A stretch of 64,000 nt of DNA from Rhizobium freirei PRF 81 (GCF_000359745.1 NZ_AQHN01000084.1:310001-374000); one strand, 5' to 3'; positions 34,361 through 43,135 are shown, counted from the stretch's first letter. Notes: generated by a model not told the origin, from the sequence alone. Numbers and translations: made by a program.

Positions 34361-34897
34361 ATGGATGAAACGCCGACAAGCCGCATGCTCTCTTGGGCGC
34401 GCAATTCCACGATCTATCGTCTCGAGCGCCGGATGATGACCGAGAAGCAGCTGTTCGACGCGATCGCCAAGAAAGCGAAGCAGAAGTTCGAAGACATCAG
34501 CGAGGCGCAGATCAAGGCGCTTGCCGATTTCGCGGTCAAATTCGCCTATGAGCTGAAGGTGCTCGACGATGTCGCCTTCGCCGAAATCAGCACGCGTTCG
34601 GCGGTTCGTTCCGGCAAATCGAAGAAGGCCATTGCCTTCAAGCTCGCATCCAAGGGCATTGACGGCGAAACCGTCGTTGCCGCGGTCGAGGAGGTCGACG
34701 ACCTCCACTCCGCCGTCATCTTTGCCCGGAAACGCGGTTTCGGGCCTTTCCGGCGCGGCGATCTTGATGAGAAGCGCAAGGCAAAGGAACTGTCTGCTTT
34801 CGCCCGCAATGGTTTCAGCTTCGCCGTCGGCAGGAGGGTCTTCGAGATGGAGCGGGAGGATGCCGAGGAGGTGCTTAATACGAACTCGGCATTTTGA
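34361..34897 (+). CDS. recX: RecX family regulatory protein
   Basis: A 178-residue RecA modulator made of tandem three-helix repeats. Conserved stretches are YRLERRMMTEKQLFDAIAKKAK, LDDVAFAEISTRSAVRSGKSKKAIAFKLASKGI and the third repeat HSAVIFARKRGFGPFR. In rhizobia recX is often away from recA, as here. The start could be ATG 34349 or 34361; neither has a good ribosome site, and 34361 gives the usual MDETPT beginning. No LexA box was found upstream, so SOS control is not supported from sequence. Confidence 0.88.
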   Translation: MDETPTSRMLSWARNSTIYRLERRMMTEKQLFDAIAKKAKQKFEDISEAQIKALADFAVKFAYELKVLDDVAFAEISTRSAVRSGKSKKAIAFKLASKGIDGETVVAAVEEVDDLHSAVIFARKRGFGPFRRGDLDEKRKAKELSAFARNGFSFAVGRRVFEMEREDAEEVLNTNSAF

Positions 34898-34973
34898 AGC
34901 CAGGTGCTCGTTGAAATAACCGGGGTCACCGGCTAGCTTCGCCGCGCGTGACGCGGTGGATATGGGGACGTTC

Positions 34974-35576
34974 GTGACAGCAGATATTCGATTGCTCGCA
35001 ATGGCGATGTGCATTGCTTCCTTGCCGATGGCGGCCCATGCCGATTGGCAGGCGGTCGAGACGACGAAGACCTACGCGATTACCGGCACATCAGGGCGCG
35101 AGCTCTACGATTCGATCGGCGAACGCGGCCCGTTGCTCGGACCGAAGGTCAGGGCGATTGCTCATACGGATTTCAAGCTGACCTGGACGCGGAAATATGA
35201 GCCGCAGCCGGATGGCGCTTGCAAGATCACCGTCAACATACCGAAGCTGATCATCACCTACACATTGCCGAAACCTTCGGCGCAATTGTCGGCGTCGACC
35301 CACAAGAGCTGGCAGAAGTTCATCGCCGGGGTCGAAGTGCATGAGCGGGTGCATGGTGGTTACATCAAGGACATGGTCAAGGAAATCGAGGCCATGAGCG
35401 TCGGCTTCTCCGTGCCCAATGATCCGAAGTGCAGCACGATTCGTGTGGAATTGACGAAGCGGCTCGGCGAGATTTCCAACAAAGAGCGGCAGAAGAACAG
35501 CGACTTCGACAAGGTCGAATTCAGCGATGGCGGCAATCTCCAGCAGCTCGTTCTGAAGCTGGTCAAGGAAGAATAG
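34974..35576 (+). CDS. Exported DUF922 protein, putative zinc-dependent protease
   Basis: A 200-residue protein with a signal peptide (MTADIRLLAMAMCIASLPMAAHA). The mature part carries a zinc-binding HERVH motif (consensus HExxH) in VEVHERVHGGYIKDM, typical of DUF922, which is predicted to be a secreted metalloprotease. The N-terminal domain has a pattern of short strands (KTYAITGTSGRELYDSIGERG). The start is a GTG at 34974 with GGGG 6 nt upstream, giving a well-formed signal peptide; an ATG at 34962 is an alternative. It follows recX by 76 nt and may be read from its own promoter. Activity is predicted only. Confidence 0.8.
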   Translation: MTADIRLLAMAMCIASLPMAAHADWQAVETTKTYAITGTSGRELYDSIGERGPLLGPKVRAIAHTDFKLTWTRKYEPQPDGACKITVNIPKLIITYTLPKPSAQLSASTHKSWQKFIAGVEVHERVHGGYIKDMVKEIEAMSVGFSVPNDPKCSTIRVELTKRLGEISNKERQKNSDFDKVEFSDGGNLQQLVLKLVKEE

Positions 35577-35586
35577 TCTTGAGAAT

Positions 35587-35613
35587 CGCAGCCGGCCGTA
35601 CCCGCCGGCTGCG
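35587..35613. terminator. Bidirectional terminator
   Basis: A perfect 10-bp stem CGCAGCCGGC / GCCGGCTGCG with a 7-nt loop lies between the converging DUF922 and RraA-fold genes. Confidence 0.65.
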
Positions 35614-35628
35614 TGACTTGATCGGCCC

Positions 35629-36354
35629 CTATCGGCCCTTCTTCTTCCGCCATTCTGCGAATTTGAGTTTCGGCGCGTCACTGGTCGCGGGGTAGAGGCC
35701 GATGATGGTTGCACCATTCATGACCTCTTCGGTGACGAAGTCCTCATAGGCCGTCATCTCCACCGTCTCAGCAGCGATTTCGTCGGCAAGATGCGCCGGA
35801 ATGACGATAACGCCCTCATTGTCGCCGACGAGAACGTCGCCGGGGAAGACAGCCACATCGCCGCAGCCGATCGGGCCGTTGATTTCGATGGCTTGATGCA
35901 GCGTCAGGTTTGTCGGGGCGGATGGGCGGTGATGATAGGAGGGGATATCGAGAGCCGCGATTTCCGGGCTGTCGCGGAAACCGCCATCGGTAACGACGCC
36001 GGCAACACCACGCACCTGCAGCCGCGAGATAAGGATAGAACCCGCCGAGGCGGCGCGCGCATCCTTGCGACTATCCATAACCAGCACGAAGCCAGGCGGG
36101 CACTGCTCGACGGCAGCGCGTTGAGGATGCTCGGGGTTGCGGAAGACTTCGAGCGTGTTCAGGTCCTCGCGTGCGGGAATGTAGCGAAGCGTAAAGGCTT
36201 GGCCGACCATGTTCGCCTTCTTTGGCGAGAGTGGCCGCACATCCTGGATGAACTGATTGCGCAAACCCCGCCGGAAAAGCGCGGTGGCGATCGTCGGTGT
36301 GGCGACGCCCATCAGCTTGTCGCGCGTCTCGCTGCTCAGCACATAATTGCTCAT
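35629..36354 (-). CDS. RraA-fold protein, likely HMG/CHA-type aldolase or decarboxylase
   Basis: A 241-residue member of the RraA/demethylmenaquinone-methyltransferase-like family. The divalent-metal and substrate site is visible in GVVTDGGFRDSPEI (R-D pair) with a preceding GSILISRLQVRGVAG, and in GDVLVGDNEGVIVIPAH. Catalytic relatives cleave 4-hydroxy-4-methyl-2-oxoglutarate or decarboxylate oxaloacetate. The plain RNase-E-inhibitor role of E. coli RraA is unlikely, because this protein is longer and ends the operon led by an ABC transporter and an IlvD/Edd dehydratase. Inference: it cleaves a keto-acid made by the dehydratase. AAAGG precedes ATG 36354. Confidence 0.82.
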   Translation of the reverse strand: MSNYVLSSETRDKLMGVATPTIATALFRRGLRNQFIQDVRPLSPKKANMVGQAFTLRYIPAREDLNTLEVFRNPEHPQRAAVEQCPPGFVLVMDSRKDARAASAGSILISRLQVRGVAGVVTDGGFRDSPEIAALDIPSYHHRPSAPTNLTLHQAIEINGPIGCGDVAVFPGDVLVGDNEGVIVIPAHLADEIAAETVEMTAYEDFVTEEVMNGATIIGLYPATSDAPKLKFAEWRKKKGR

Positions 36355-36372
36355 GCGATATATCCTTTGAGA

Positions 36373-38109
36373 TCAATAGATGTCGGGTTCGCCCGGCGTC
36401 GGGCCGAAGCTGGTTTCCAGGAAGTCGAAATCGCAGCCGGTATCGGCCTGCGCCACATGGCGTGAAAACATCCAGCCATAGCCGCGGCCGAATTTTTCCG
36501 CAGGCTTGACCCAGGCCTCGCGCCGGCGCTGCAGCTCGTCCTCGTCTACCAGCATGTCGATGCGACGCGCCTCGAGATCGAGCCGGATGATATCGCCATT
36601 GCGCAGCAGCGCCAGCGGACCACCGACATGGGATTCCGGCGAGACGTGCAGGATGCAGGCGCCGTAGCTCGTGCCGCTCATGCGCGCGTCGGAAAGGCGG
36701 AGCATATCCCTGTGGCCCTTCTTCAGGAGCGCCTTCGGGATCGGCAGCATGCCCCATTCGGGCATGCCGGGGCCGCCTTGCGGGCCGGCGCCGCGCAGCA
36801 CCATGACGTGATCCGGCGTGATATCGAGATCTTCGTTGTCGACCGCCGCCTTCATCTCCGGATAGCTGTCGAAGACGAGGGCCGGTCCCTGATGTTTGTG
36901 GAAGCGTGGGTCGCAGGCAGCGGGCTTGATGACGGCACCGGTCGGCGCAAGGTTGCCCTTCAGCACCGCAAGCGACCCCTCGTGATAGACGGGATTGTCG
37001 AGCGAGCGGATCACGTCGTCATTGTAGCATTTGGCACCCTCCAGCGTTTCGCCAAGGGTGACACCGGATACGGTGAGCGTGGTGAGGTCTAGTTTGGAGG
37101 AGAGTTTTGCCATCAGCGCCCTAAGACCGCCGGCATAGTAGAAATCCTCCATCAGGTAGGCCTTGCCGGTCGGCCTGATATTGGCGAGCACTGGCGTCGT
37201 GCGCCCGGCCGCGTCGAGATCGTCGAGCGTGAGATCGACGCCGGCGCGTCGTGCCATCGCGATCAGGTGCACGACGGCATTGGTGGAACAGCCGGTCGCC
37301 ATTGCTACCGTGACGGCATTGTTGACGGCGGCTTGCGTGACGATCTTGGAGGGAACCAGATCCTCCCAGACCATCTCGACGATGCGGCGGCCAACGGCCG
37401 AGGACATGCGGATATGGTTGGAATCCGCCGCCGGAATGGAACTTGCGCCCGGCAAAATGAGGCCGAGCGCCTCGGCGATCGCCGTCATGGTGCTGGCCGT
37501 GCCCATGGTCATGCAGTGGCCATAGGAACGAGCGATGCCGGCCTCGACATCGACCCATTCCTTCTCCGAGATAGTGCCGGCGCGGCGCTCGTCCCAGAAT
37601 TTCCAGGCATCGGAGCCCGAGCCCAGGTACTCGCCGCGATAGTTGCCGCGCAGCATCGGGCCGGCGGGCAGGTAGATAATCGGCAGGCCCATGGAAAGCG
37701 CACCCATGACGAGGCCAGGAGTGGTCTTGTCGCAGCCGCCCATCAGCACCGCGCCGTCGACCGGATGCGAGCGCAAAAGTTCCTCCGCTTCCATCGCCAG
37801 CATGTTGCGATAGAGCATGGTCGTCGGCTTTACGTAGCTTTCCGAGAGTGACAGCGCAGGCAGCTCCAGCGGAAAGCCGCCGGCTTGCAGGATGCCGCGT
37901 TTCACGTCCTCGACCCGGTGTTTGAAGTGGGCGTGACAAGGATTGGCGTCGGACCAGGTGTTGAGGATGGCGATGACCGGCTTGTCGGTCCACTCTTCCG
38001 GACCGTAGCCCATCTGCATGGTGCGCGAGCGATGTCCGGAGCTTCTGAGGTCGTCCGGGGCGAACCATCTGGCGCTGCGCAGCTCCGAGGGCTTCTTCCT
38101 GCTGTTCAT
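36373..38109 (-). CDS. IlvD/Edd family dehydratase, L-arabinonate dehydratase-like
   Basis: A 578-residue iron-sulfur enzyme removing water from a sugar acid to give a 2-keto-3-deoxy acid. The three cluster cysteines are Cys58 (DANPCHAH), Cys126 (GGCDKTTPG) and Cys199 (YGHCMTMGTAST). The proposed catalytic serine lies in SDARMSGTSYG. Length and cysteine spacing match the characterised L-arabinonate dehydratase of Rhizobium leguminosarum almost exactly, as I recall it. In this operon the next enzyme is an RraA-fold protein rather than a keto-deoxy-arabinonate dehydratase, so the true substrate may differ. It follows the ABC permease gene by 55 nt. Confidence 0.88.
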   Translation of the reverse strand: MNSRKKPSELRSARWFAPDDLRSSGHRSRTMQMGYGPEEWTDKPVIAILNTWSDANPCHAHFKHRVEDVKRGILQAGGFPLELPALSLSESYVKPTTMLYRNMLAMEAEELLRSHPVDGAVLMGGCDKTTPGLVMGALSMGLPIIYLPAGPMLRGNYRGEYLGSGSDAWKFWDERRAGTISEKEWVDVEAGIARSYGHCMTMGTASTMTAIAEALGLILPGASSIPAADSNHIRMSSAVGRRIVEMVWEDLVPSKIVTQAAVNNAVTVAMATGCSTNAVVHLIAMARRAGVDLTLDDLDAAGRTTPVLANIRPTGKAYLMEDFYYAGGLRALMAKLSSKLDLTTLTVSGVTLGETLEGAKCYNDDVIRSLDNPVYHEGSLAVLKGNLAPTGAVIKPAACDPRFHKHQGPALVFDSYPEMKAAVDNEDLDITPDHVMVLRGAGPQGGPGMPEWGMLPIPKALLKKGHRDMLRLSDARMSGTSYGACILHVSPESHVGGPLALLRNGDIIRLDLEARRIDMLVDEDELQRRREAWVKPAEKFGRGYGWMFSRHVAQADTGCDFDFLETSFGPTPGEPDIY

Positions 38110-38164
38110 TATATTTGCGCCTTGTATCCGAATGTTGATCGAAGAGATAAGTCCGTGTGCCTTT

Positions 38165-39028
38165 TCACTCTTTCATACCCCATTTTTGCAGGGTCCGGCG
38201 CTCGATCGTCTGGAAAACCAGGTTTTCGACAATAAGCCCGATGACGATCACAGTCAGCAGGCCGGCAAAGACCGAGGGGATGTCAAGAAGATTGCGGTTC
38301 TCGAATATGAACCAGCCGAGGCCGCCCTGACCGGAGGAGACGCCGAAGACAAGCTCGGCGGCGATCAGCGTGCGCCAGGAGAAGGCCCAGCCGATTTTCA
38401 GGCCGGTGAGGATCGATGGAAAGGCCGCTGGGATCAGAATGCGGAAAACGTAGGATAGTCCGGTCAGTCCATAGTTAGCGCCTACCATGCGCAAGGTGCG
38501 GGAGACGCCGAGGAAGCCCGCGTGCGTATTGAGGGCGACCGCCCAGAGCACGGAATGGATAAGCACGAAGATGAGGCTTGCCGGGCCGAGGCCGAACCAG
38601 ATGAGGGCGAGCGGCAAGAGCGAGATCGCCGGCAGCGGATTGAACATCGCCGTCATGGTTTCGAGGAAATCGGTACCGATGCGCGTATTGATGGCAACGA
38701 CCGTCAGCGCGGCGGCCAGCACCGTTCCCGACACATAGCCTGTCACCAATATCTTCAACGTAGTCCAGATGCGAGCCGGCAGCACACCGTCGGCGAAATG
38801 GTCGTAAAGAGCTGTCAGCGTGTCGCTCAGTGTCGGGAACAGCAGCGGATTGTCGAGATGCCGGGCATAGGCCTCCCAGATGATGGCAAGGACGACAATC
38901 AGCAATGACTTGCGAAACAGGCCGGACTGCCAGAGGAGCTCCATCGTGCCGAGCTTCTGCTCGACGGCTGCGATATGGCCAGCGGTTTCCGCCGTCTGGG
39001 GAGCAAAGATAATCTGCGGCGTGCTCAT
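38165..39028 (-). CDS. ABC transporter permease (SsuC/TauC type)
   Basis: A 287-residue inner-membrane protein with about six helices, and the permease-to-ATPase EAA loop near GFLGVSRTLRMVGANYGLTGLSYVFRILIPAAFPSILTGLKIG. It ends in a basic tail. It is translated three bases after the ATPase gene. With the NMT1-type binding protein it forms an importer of the nitrate/sulfonate/taurine class, but this class also moves pyrimidine precursors and other small acids. The neighbouring dehydratase suggests that a carbon source rather than a sulfonate is taken up. Confidence 0.88.
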   Translation of the reverse strand: MSTPQIIFAPQTAETAGHIAAVEQKLGTMELLWQSGLFRKSLLIVVLAIIWEAYARHLDNPLLFPTLSDTLTALYDHFADGVLPARIWTTLKILVTGYVSGTVLAAALTVVAINTRIGTDFLETMTAMFNPLPAISLLPLALIWFGLGPASLIFVLIHSVLWAVALNTHAGFLGVSRTLRMVGANYGLTGLSYVFRILIPAAFPSILTGLKIGWAFSWRTLIAAELVFGVSSGQGGLGWFIFENRNLLDIPSVFAGLLTVIVIGLIVENLVFQTIERRTLQKWGMKE

Positions 39029-39031
39029 GGT

Positions 39032-39847
39032 CTACTCCCTATGTCCCTGCTCGGCAAACAGCATGTGATGGATCTCCTGCTCCAGCTTGGCGGCGGCCGC
39101 AGGGTCGTCACGGACGGCTTCCACATTGCGCACTTCGGCCTTGACGCGGCCGGGATGTGGCGACAGCAACAGGATGCGGTTGGAGATCTTGATCGCCTCG
39201 GCGATCGAGTGCGTCACGAAGATGACGGTAAAGTGGGTATCCTCCCAGAGCTGTAGGAGCTCATCCTGCATCTGGCGGCGGGTAAGGGCATCAAGGGCCG
39301 CGAAGGGCTCGTCCATCAAGAGGATATCGGGCTGCATCGCCATGCCACGGGCAATAGCAACGCGCTGCTTCATGCCGCCGGAAAGCATATGCGGATAGGT
39401 GTCCACAGCGCGTGTCAGTTTCACCTTCTCGATATAGTCGCGGGCAATGGCCTCCGCCTCCTTGCGCGGCAAGCGGCGGGCCGTCGTCAGCGGAAACATG
39501 ACGTTTTCGAGTACGGTCTTCCAGGGAAGCAGCTGGTCAAATTCCTGAAAGACCATCATGCGGTCGGCGCCGGGCTTCCTGACCTGTTGCCCCTTGATCT
39601 CGATCCGGCCGGCGGTCGGTGTCATATAGCCGCCGATGGCCTTCAGCAGGGTCGATTTTCCGCAGCCGGAAGGGCCGAGGAGGACGAAGCGGTCCGATTG
39701 GGCAACCGAGAAGCTCACGTTTTCCGTAGCAGTGATGAGCAGGTTCGGCGTCTTATAGCGAAGCGTCACCTTGTCGACATTCAGAAGCGGTGTTGCGGTC
39801 ATTGTTTCCGTCATCGGCATGTCGGCGCGAGTTTTTGCCTGAAGCAT
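39032..39847 (-). CDS. ABC transporter ATP-binding protein (SsuB/TauB type)
   Basis: A 271-residue ATPase. Walker A is LLGPSGCGKST, the Q-loop is MVFQEFDQLLPW, the signature is LSGGMKQRVAIARG, Walker B is PDILLMDEPFAALD, and the switch histidine is in FVTHSIAEA. ATG 39847 follows GGAGAAGG; the open frame reaches further upstream without a ribosome site. It is second in the operon, 52 nt after the binding protein. It energises the permease encoded 3 nt downstream. Confidence 0.92.
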   Translation of the reverse strand: MLQAKTRADMPMTETMTATPLLNVDKVTLRYKTPNLLITATENVSFSVAQSDRFVLLGPSGCGKSTLLKAIGGYMTPTAGRIEIKGQQVRKPGADRMMVFQEFDQLLPWKTVLENVMFPLTTARRLPRKEAEAIARDYIEKVKLTRAVDTYPHMLSGGMKQRVAIARGMAMQPDILLMDEPFAALDALTRRQMQDELLQLWEDTHFTVIFVTHSIAEAIKISNRILLLSPHPGRVKAEVRNVEAVRDDPAAAAKLEQEIHHMLFAEQGHRE

Positions 39848-39899
39848 GAGCCTTCTCCGAGGGGTGGCTTGAAGGCGGCATTCGCGCCGCCCGCAGGCA

Positions 39900-40904
39900 T
39901 CAGTTGCCATTGAGGTCGGCTGCTTCCGGCAGGTAATAGTCGGTCCAAGCCTTCGGCATCGTTTTCAGCGTGCCGATCTTGTAGAGATGCGCCGCAAACT
40001 TCATGGTTCCCTGCGGGTCCGTGCGGAACTCCATCATGTGCGGCTCGTTGAGGATCGCCAAAAGATCGTCGACGCTTGTCTTGTCGCCGCTGACGGTCTT
40101 GTAGGCTTCCGCCGCCGACTTCGGGTCCTTCTTGATGAGATCGATAGCCTCGGCCGTTGCCTCGCGCACCGCCCTGATGATAGTCGGGTTGGCGCTTGCG
40201 AATTGGGTCGTGGTGAAAAAGGTGCCTTGGGTCAGCTCGCCGCCGATAATGTCACGGGAATCGATGACCTTGTGAACGCCTTGCTGTTTCAGTTCCAGAT
40301 ACTGAAAGGGCGGGGCGGAGAAGTGGTTCTTGACCTCATGGGTCTGGTTGGCAAGCGCGGCCATCGCGTCGGGGTGACCAAGCTGCACCGTATTGGCATC
40401 GAACTTGTGCACCTGGTCGTCGCCATACATTTGCGCGGCGGCCATCTGCAAGAGGATCGCCTGCGTCGAAACGCCGACGGTCGGCACGGCGATCTTATCG
40501 CCGGCCTGGATATCCTTTAACGACTGGATGCGCGGATCGCGCGACACCATGATGACCGGCTGGGCCGAATTTGTGACGATGCCCTTCACCTTGCCCCTGG
40601 TGCGGTCCCAAAGTAGCAGGAGATTGCCGGTGCCGGTGTTGACGATGTCGACATTGCCGGACAGCAGGGCATCGGTCTGGGCGCCGCCGCCGCTAAAGGT
40701 ACGCCATTCCACCTTGACGTCCTGAAGACCATCGGCTGCCGCATGTTTCTCGATCAGCTTCTGCGTCTCCATGACGTGGCTCGCGAGATAAAGAATGCCC
40801 GGCTGACGCGTGATCGAAATCTCGGTCTTCTCAGCCGCGCTGGCGGAAAACGCGCCGGCGAGCGTGATGCCGACCGCGGTCAGACAGCGAAGAAATCCTC
40901 TCAT
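39900..40904 (-). CDS. ABC transporter substrate-binding protein (NMT1/TauA type)
   Basis: A 334-residue periplasmic protein with signal peptide MRGFLRCLTAVGITLAGAFSASA. The mature part shows ITRQPGILYLASHVMETQKLIEKHA and VDIVNTGTGNLLLLWDRT, typical of the NMT1/NrtT/TauA group. It is the first gene of a five-gene minus-strand operon (binding protein, ATPase, permease, dehydratase, RraA-fold protein). The promoter region is shared with a divergent GntR gene and contains an inverted repeat. The ligand is unknown; a sugar acid or other hydroxy acid is inferred from the enzymes. Confidence 0.88.
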   Translation of the reverse strand: MRGFLRCLTAVGITLAGAFSASAAEKTEISITRQPGILYLASHVMETQKLIEKHAAADGLQDVKVEWRTFSGGGAQTDALLSGNVDIVNTGTGNLLLLWDRTRGKVKGIVTNSAQPVIMVSRDPRIQSLKDIQAGDKIAVPTVGVSTQAILLQMAAAQMYGDDQVHKFDANTVQLGHPDAMAALANQTHEVKNHFSAPPFQYLELKQQGVHKVIDSRDIIGGELTQGTFFTTTQFASANPTIIRAVREATAEAIDLIKKDPKSAAEAYKTVSGDKTSVDDLLAILNEPHMMEFRTDPQGTMKFAAHLYKIGTLKTMPKAWTDYYLPEAADLNGN

Positions 40905-40960
40905 TTACTCCTCCCGATTGATCCAACCCTGAGAAATGAAGTTGGCATAGGTCAACTAAA

Positions 40961-40978
40961 GCACTAATGTATCAGTGC
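40961..40978. promoter_or_regulatory. Candidate GntR operator in the divergent promoter
   Basis: GCACT, 8 nt, AGTGC forms an inverted repeat midway between the binding-protein gene and the GntR gene. The position suits joint repression of both directions. Confidence 0.4.
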
Positions 40979-41033
40979 ATCAAGACCTCATTTGTGTTTA
41001 ATGAGCGAGTGCTCTCGATCAGAAAGGACGCCA

Positions 41034-41726
41034 GTGAAGCTCAACCCGAAAGAATTTACCCTCGATCGCTCCCGCCAAGTTGGACCTCAGATTCTGGAAA
41101 TCCTGCGATCACGCATTCTTTCGATGAGTTTGCCGCCGACGACGGTCTTGTCGCGCATCTCGCTGCAAAGCGAATTCAATGTCAGCCAGACCCCCGTGCG
41201 TGACGCCTTGATCCGGTTGGAGGAAGAGGGGCTGGTGGAGGTCTATCCGCAATATGCGACCGTCGTCTCGCGGATCGATGTCCGCAACGCGATCGAGGCG
41301 CACTTTCTACGGTTGTCGATCGAGCTTGAGGCTGTCCGCCGGCTAACGCTGGAATCGCCCGATGAGACGGCAGCAGCTCTGGAAACAGTTCTGGCCCGTC
41401 AGAAACATGTGGTGTCGCCAGAAACCTACGATCTCTTCGACATGCTCGACAAGGATTTTCATCGGGTGCTTTACGAGCGGGCGGACATTTTGGGTCTGTG
41501 GTCGACGGTGCGGCGCCAGGGCGTGCACATCGATCGGCTGCGCATGCTCAATCTGCCGATGCCGGGCAAGCTGGAGCAGATCATCGTCGACCATCAGGCC
41601 GTCGTCGATGCGGTTCGCTCCGCCGATGCCGAGGCGGCCGTTGCAGCTTTGCGTAGACATCTGTCCGGGACCTTGTCGATCATCGATCTGATTTGCGAGC
41701 AATACCCCGATTATGTGGTCCGCTAA
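41034..41726 (+). CDS. GntR family regulator, FCD subfamily
   Basis: A 230-residue regulator. The winged helix-turn-helix is in ILRSRILSMSLPPTTVLSRISLQSEFNVSQTPVRDALIRLEEEGLVEVYPQYATVV. The FCD ligand domain has LDKDFHRVLYERA and DHQAVVDAVRSAD as metal-site regions. The start is GTG 41034 with AAAGGA 5 nt upstream; the annotated frame extends further to a TTG without support. It is divergent from the five-gene transporter-dehydratase operon and most likely its repressor, with the imported acid or a catabolic intermediate as inducer. Confidence 0.87.
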   Translation: MKLNPKEFTLDRSRQVGPQILEILRSRILSMSLPPTTVLSRISLQSEFNVSQTPVRDALIRLEEEGLVEVYPQYATVVSRIDVRNAIEAHFLRLSIELEAVRRLTLESPDETAAALETVLARQKHVVSPETYDLFDMLDKDFHRVLYERADILGLWSTVRRQGVHIDRLRMLNLPMPGKLEQIIVDHQAVVDAVRSADAEAAVAALRRHLSGTLSIIDLICEQYPDYVVR

Positions 41727-41850
41727 GCTTGGTCCGCTCATCCCCATTGATCATCCGCAGTCTTGAAGTCACTGGCAAGCTGTCGGAGCGCATTATGACA
41801 GGTGTGGCCTCAGGGTGTATTCTTCTATTTCCCTACTCAGGGAGGTGATA

Positions 41851-42060
41851 TTGCAAGCGCCCAATACTCTTGTCATCGATCTCCTGGTTTTCTTGAAGGC
41901 CGGCCCGCGGCCTTACCATGAAGTGATGGACGCCTGACGAACGAGTTGTCCTCGCCTGCCCGTTTGGGAGGATGCGGTGGATCTTGGTCTCGTGGAGCGG
42001 GAACATGGGTTTGTCGTGCTGACCGAGGCAGGAAAGGACCTGCTGGCATCGTGGCAGTAA
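41851..42060 (+). pseudogene. Small winged-helix-like gene interrupted by one in-frame TGA
   Basis: A TTG start at 41851 stands 5 nt after a full GGAGGTGAT ribosome site. The frame reads MQAPNTLVIDLLVFLKAGPRPYHEVMDA and stops at TGA 41935-41937. The same frame then continues without another stop for 40 codons through RTSCPRLPVWEDAVDLGLVE and GFVVLTEAGKDLLASWQ to TAA at 42060. A single TGG to TGA change would restore a 69-residue protein with Trp at codon 29 and a HTH-like C-terminus. Either the gene is freshly broken, the base is a sequencing error, or a 28-residue product is made. Family unknown to me by name. Confidence 0.6.
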
Positions 42061-42191
42061 AGATCGCTATTCCCGACGATCGATTTGATACACTTCATCT
42101 TACCGGGAGATGTGGAGCGCGCCTGCGCCCGCATTGGCTTGCGCGCCGCTTCGTGCGAGAAAGCTGTGATGAACAAGGTGAGGGAGTTCGC

Positions 42192-43094
42192 TTGACCATC
42201 GGGCTTGCGCATGCCGAATTGATCGCGGTTCTGACAGCCGTCACGGGCAGCGACCCCAAGGTGATGACGTTGCGGTCGGGCGATGCTTTGCCATCGGGAC
42301 CGTTCGAACTTGGGCATCGAACACTGCAAAGCGGATTGCGCGAATGGGTTCAGGAGCAGACCGCCCACCCCGTCGGCTATCTGGAGCAGCTCTATACGTT
42401 TGCGGATCGCGATCGCAACAACGAAATTCTCGGCGGGCGCACGATTTCCATCAGCTATCTGGGGCTGGTGCGCGAGCAGGCGGCGCCCGGTGGCGGGATG
42501 CCGGGCTGGCACGGATGGTACGAATATCTTCCCTGGGAGGATCATCGAAGCGGCCGGCCGCCGATCCTTGACGACGTTGCCGCCCGTCTCGTGCCGTGGA
42601 TCGATGAGGATGCGATGCGCCGCGATCAGCGTCGCCGGCGCGCCGATTTCACCTTTGCGTTGAATGGCGCCATATGGAACGAAGATCTCGTCCTGCAGCG
42701 CTATGAACTGCTCTACGAGGCGCGTCTCGTCGCCGAGGCGGGCTGCGATATCAAGCACAATTTCGGCAGATCGATGTTTGCCGATCACCGCCGCATCCTT
42801 GCAACCGGCATGGCGCGACTAAGAGCCAAGATCAAATATCGCCCCGTCGTCTTCGAACTCATGCCTGAGAATTTCACGCTTCTGCAATTGCAAAAAAACG
42901 TGGAGGCCTTGGCGGGGCTCACTTTGCATAAGCAGAATTTCCGCCGGCTGATCGAACAGCAGGAGCTGGTCGAGGAGACCGGCGGCACCGAGAGCGAGAC
43001 CGGTGGCCGGCCCGCCAAACTCTTCCGCTTCCGCCGCGCGGTTCTCGAAGAACGCGAATTCGCCGGAACGAAATTGCCACTCTCCCGCAATTGA
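42192..43094 (+). CDS. nadQ: NadQ, transcriptional repressor of NAD biosynthesis
   Basis: A 300-residue protein of the NadQ group (COG4111): an N-terminal Nudix-like domain, without an obvious catalytic Nudix box, plus a C-terminal winged helix. Landmarks are VGYLEQLYTFADRDR and ISISYLGLVRE, and a C-terminal DNA-binding part reading FTLLQLQKNVEALAGLTLHKQNFRRLIEQQELVEETG. It lies directly upstream of nadABC, as in many Rhizobiales, where it senses an NAD-related ligand. No ATG fits; TTG 42192 has AGGGAG 5 nt upstream and gives the expected length. Its probable targets are two palindromes at 43102 and 43136. Confidence 0.87.
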   Translation: MTIGLAHAELIAVLTAVTGSDPKVMTLRSGDALPSGPFELGHRTLQSGLREWVQEQTAHPVGYLEQLYTFADRDRNNEILGGRTISISYLGLVREQAAPGGGMPGWHGWYEYLPWEDHRSGRPPILDDVAARLVPWIDEDAMRRDQRRRRADFTFALNGAIWNEDLVLQRYELLYEARLVAEAGCDIKHNFGRSMFADHRRILATGMARLRAKIKYRPVVFELMPENFTLLQLQKNVEALAGLTLHKQNFRRLIEQQELVEETGGTESETGGRPAKLFRFRRAVLEEREFAGTKLPLSRN

Positions 43095-43120
43095 CATGTA
43101 CTCACATTGAGAATATCTAT
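43092..43120 (+). promoter_or_regulatory. Promoter of the nadABC operon
   Basis: TTGACA at 43092-43097, a 17-nt spacer and TATCTA at 43115-43120 predict a start near 43127, leaving the nadA ribosome site inside the transcript. The first NadQ palindrome sits in the spacer. A perfect TATAAT at 43147 would start transcription after that site and is less likely. Confidence 0.5.
43102..43112. promoter_or_regulatory. Candidate NadQ operator 1
   Basis: CTCA-CAT-TGAG lies between the -35 and -10 elements of the nadA promoter. Confidence 0.5.
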
Positions 43121-43135
43121 TTGCGCACAATATGC

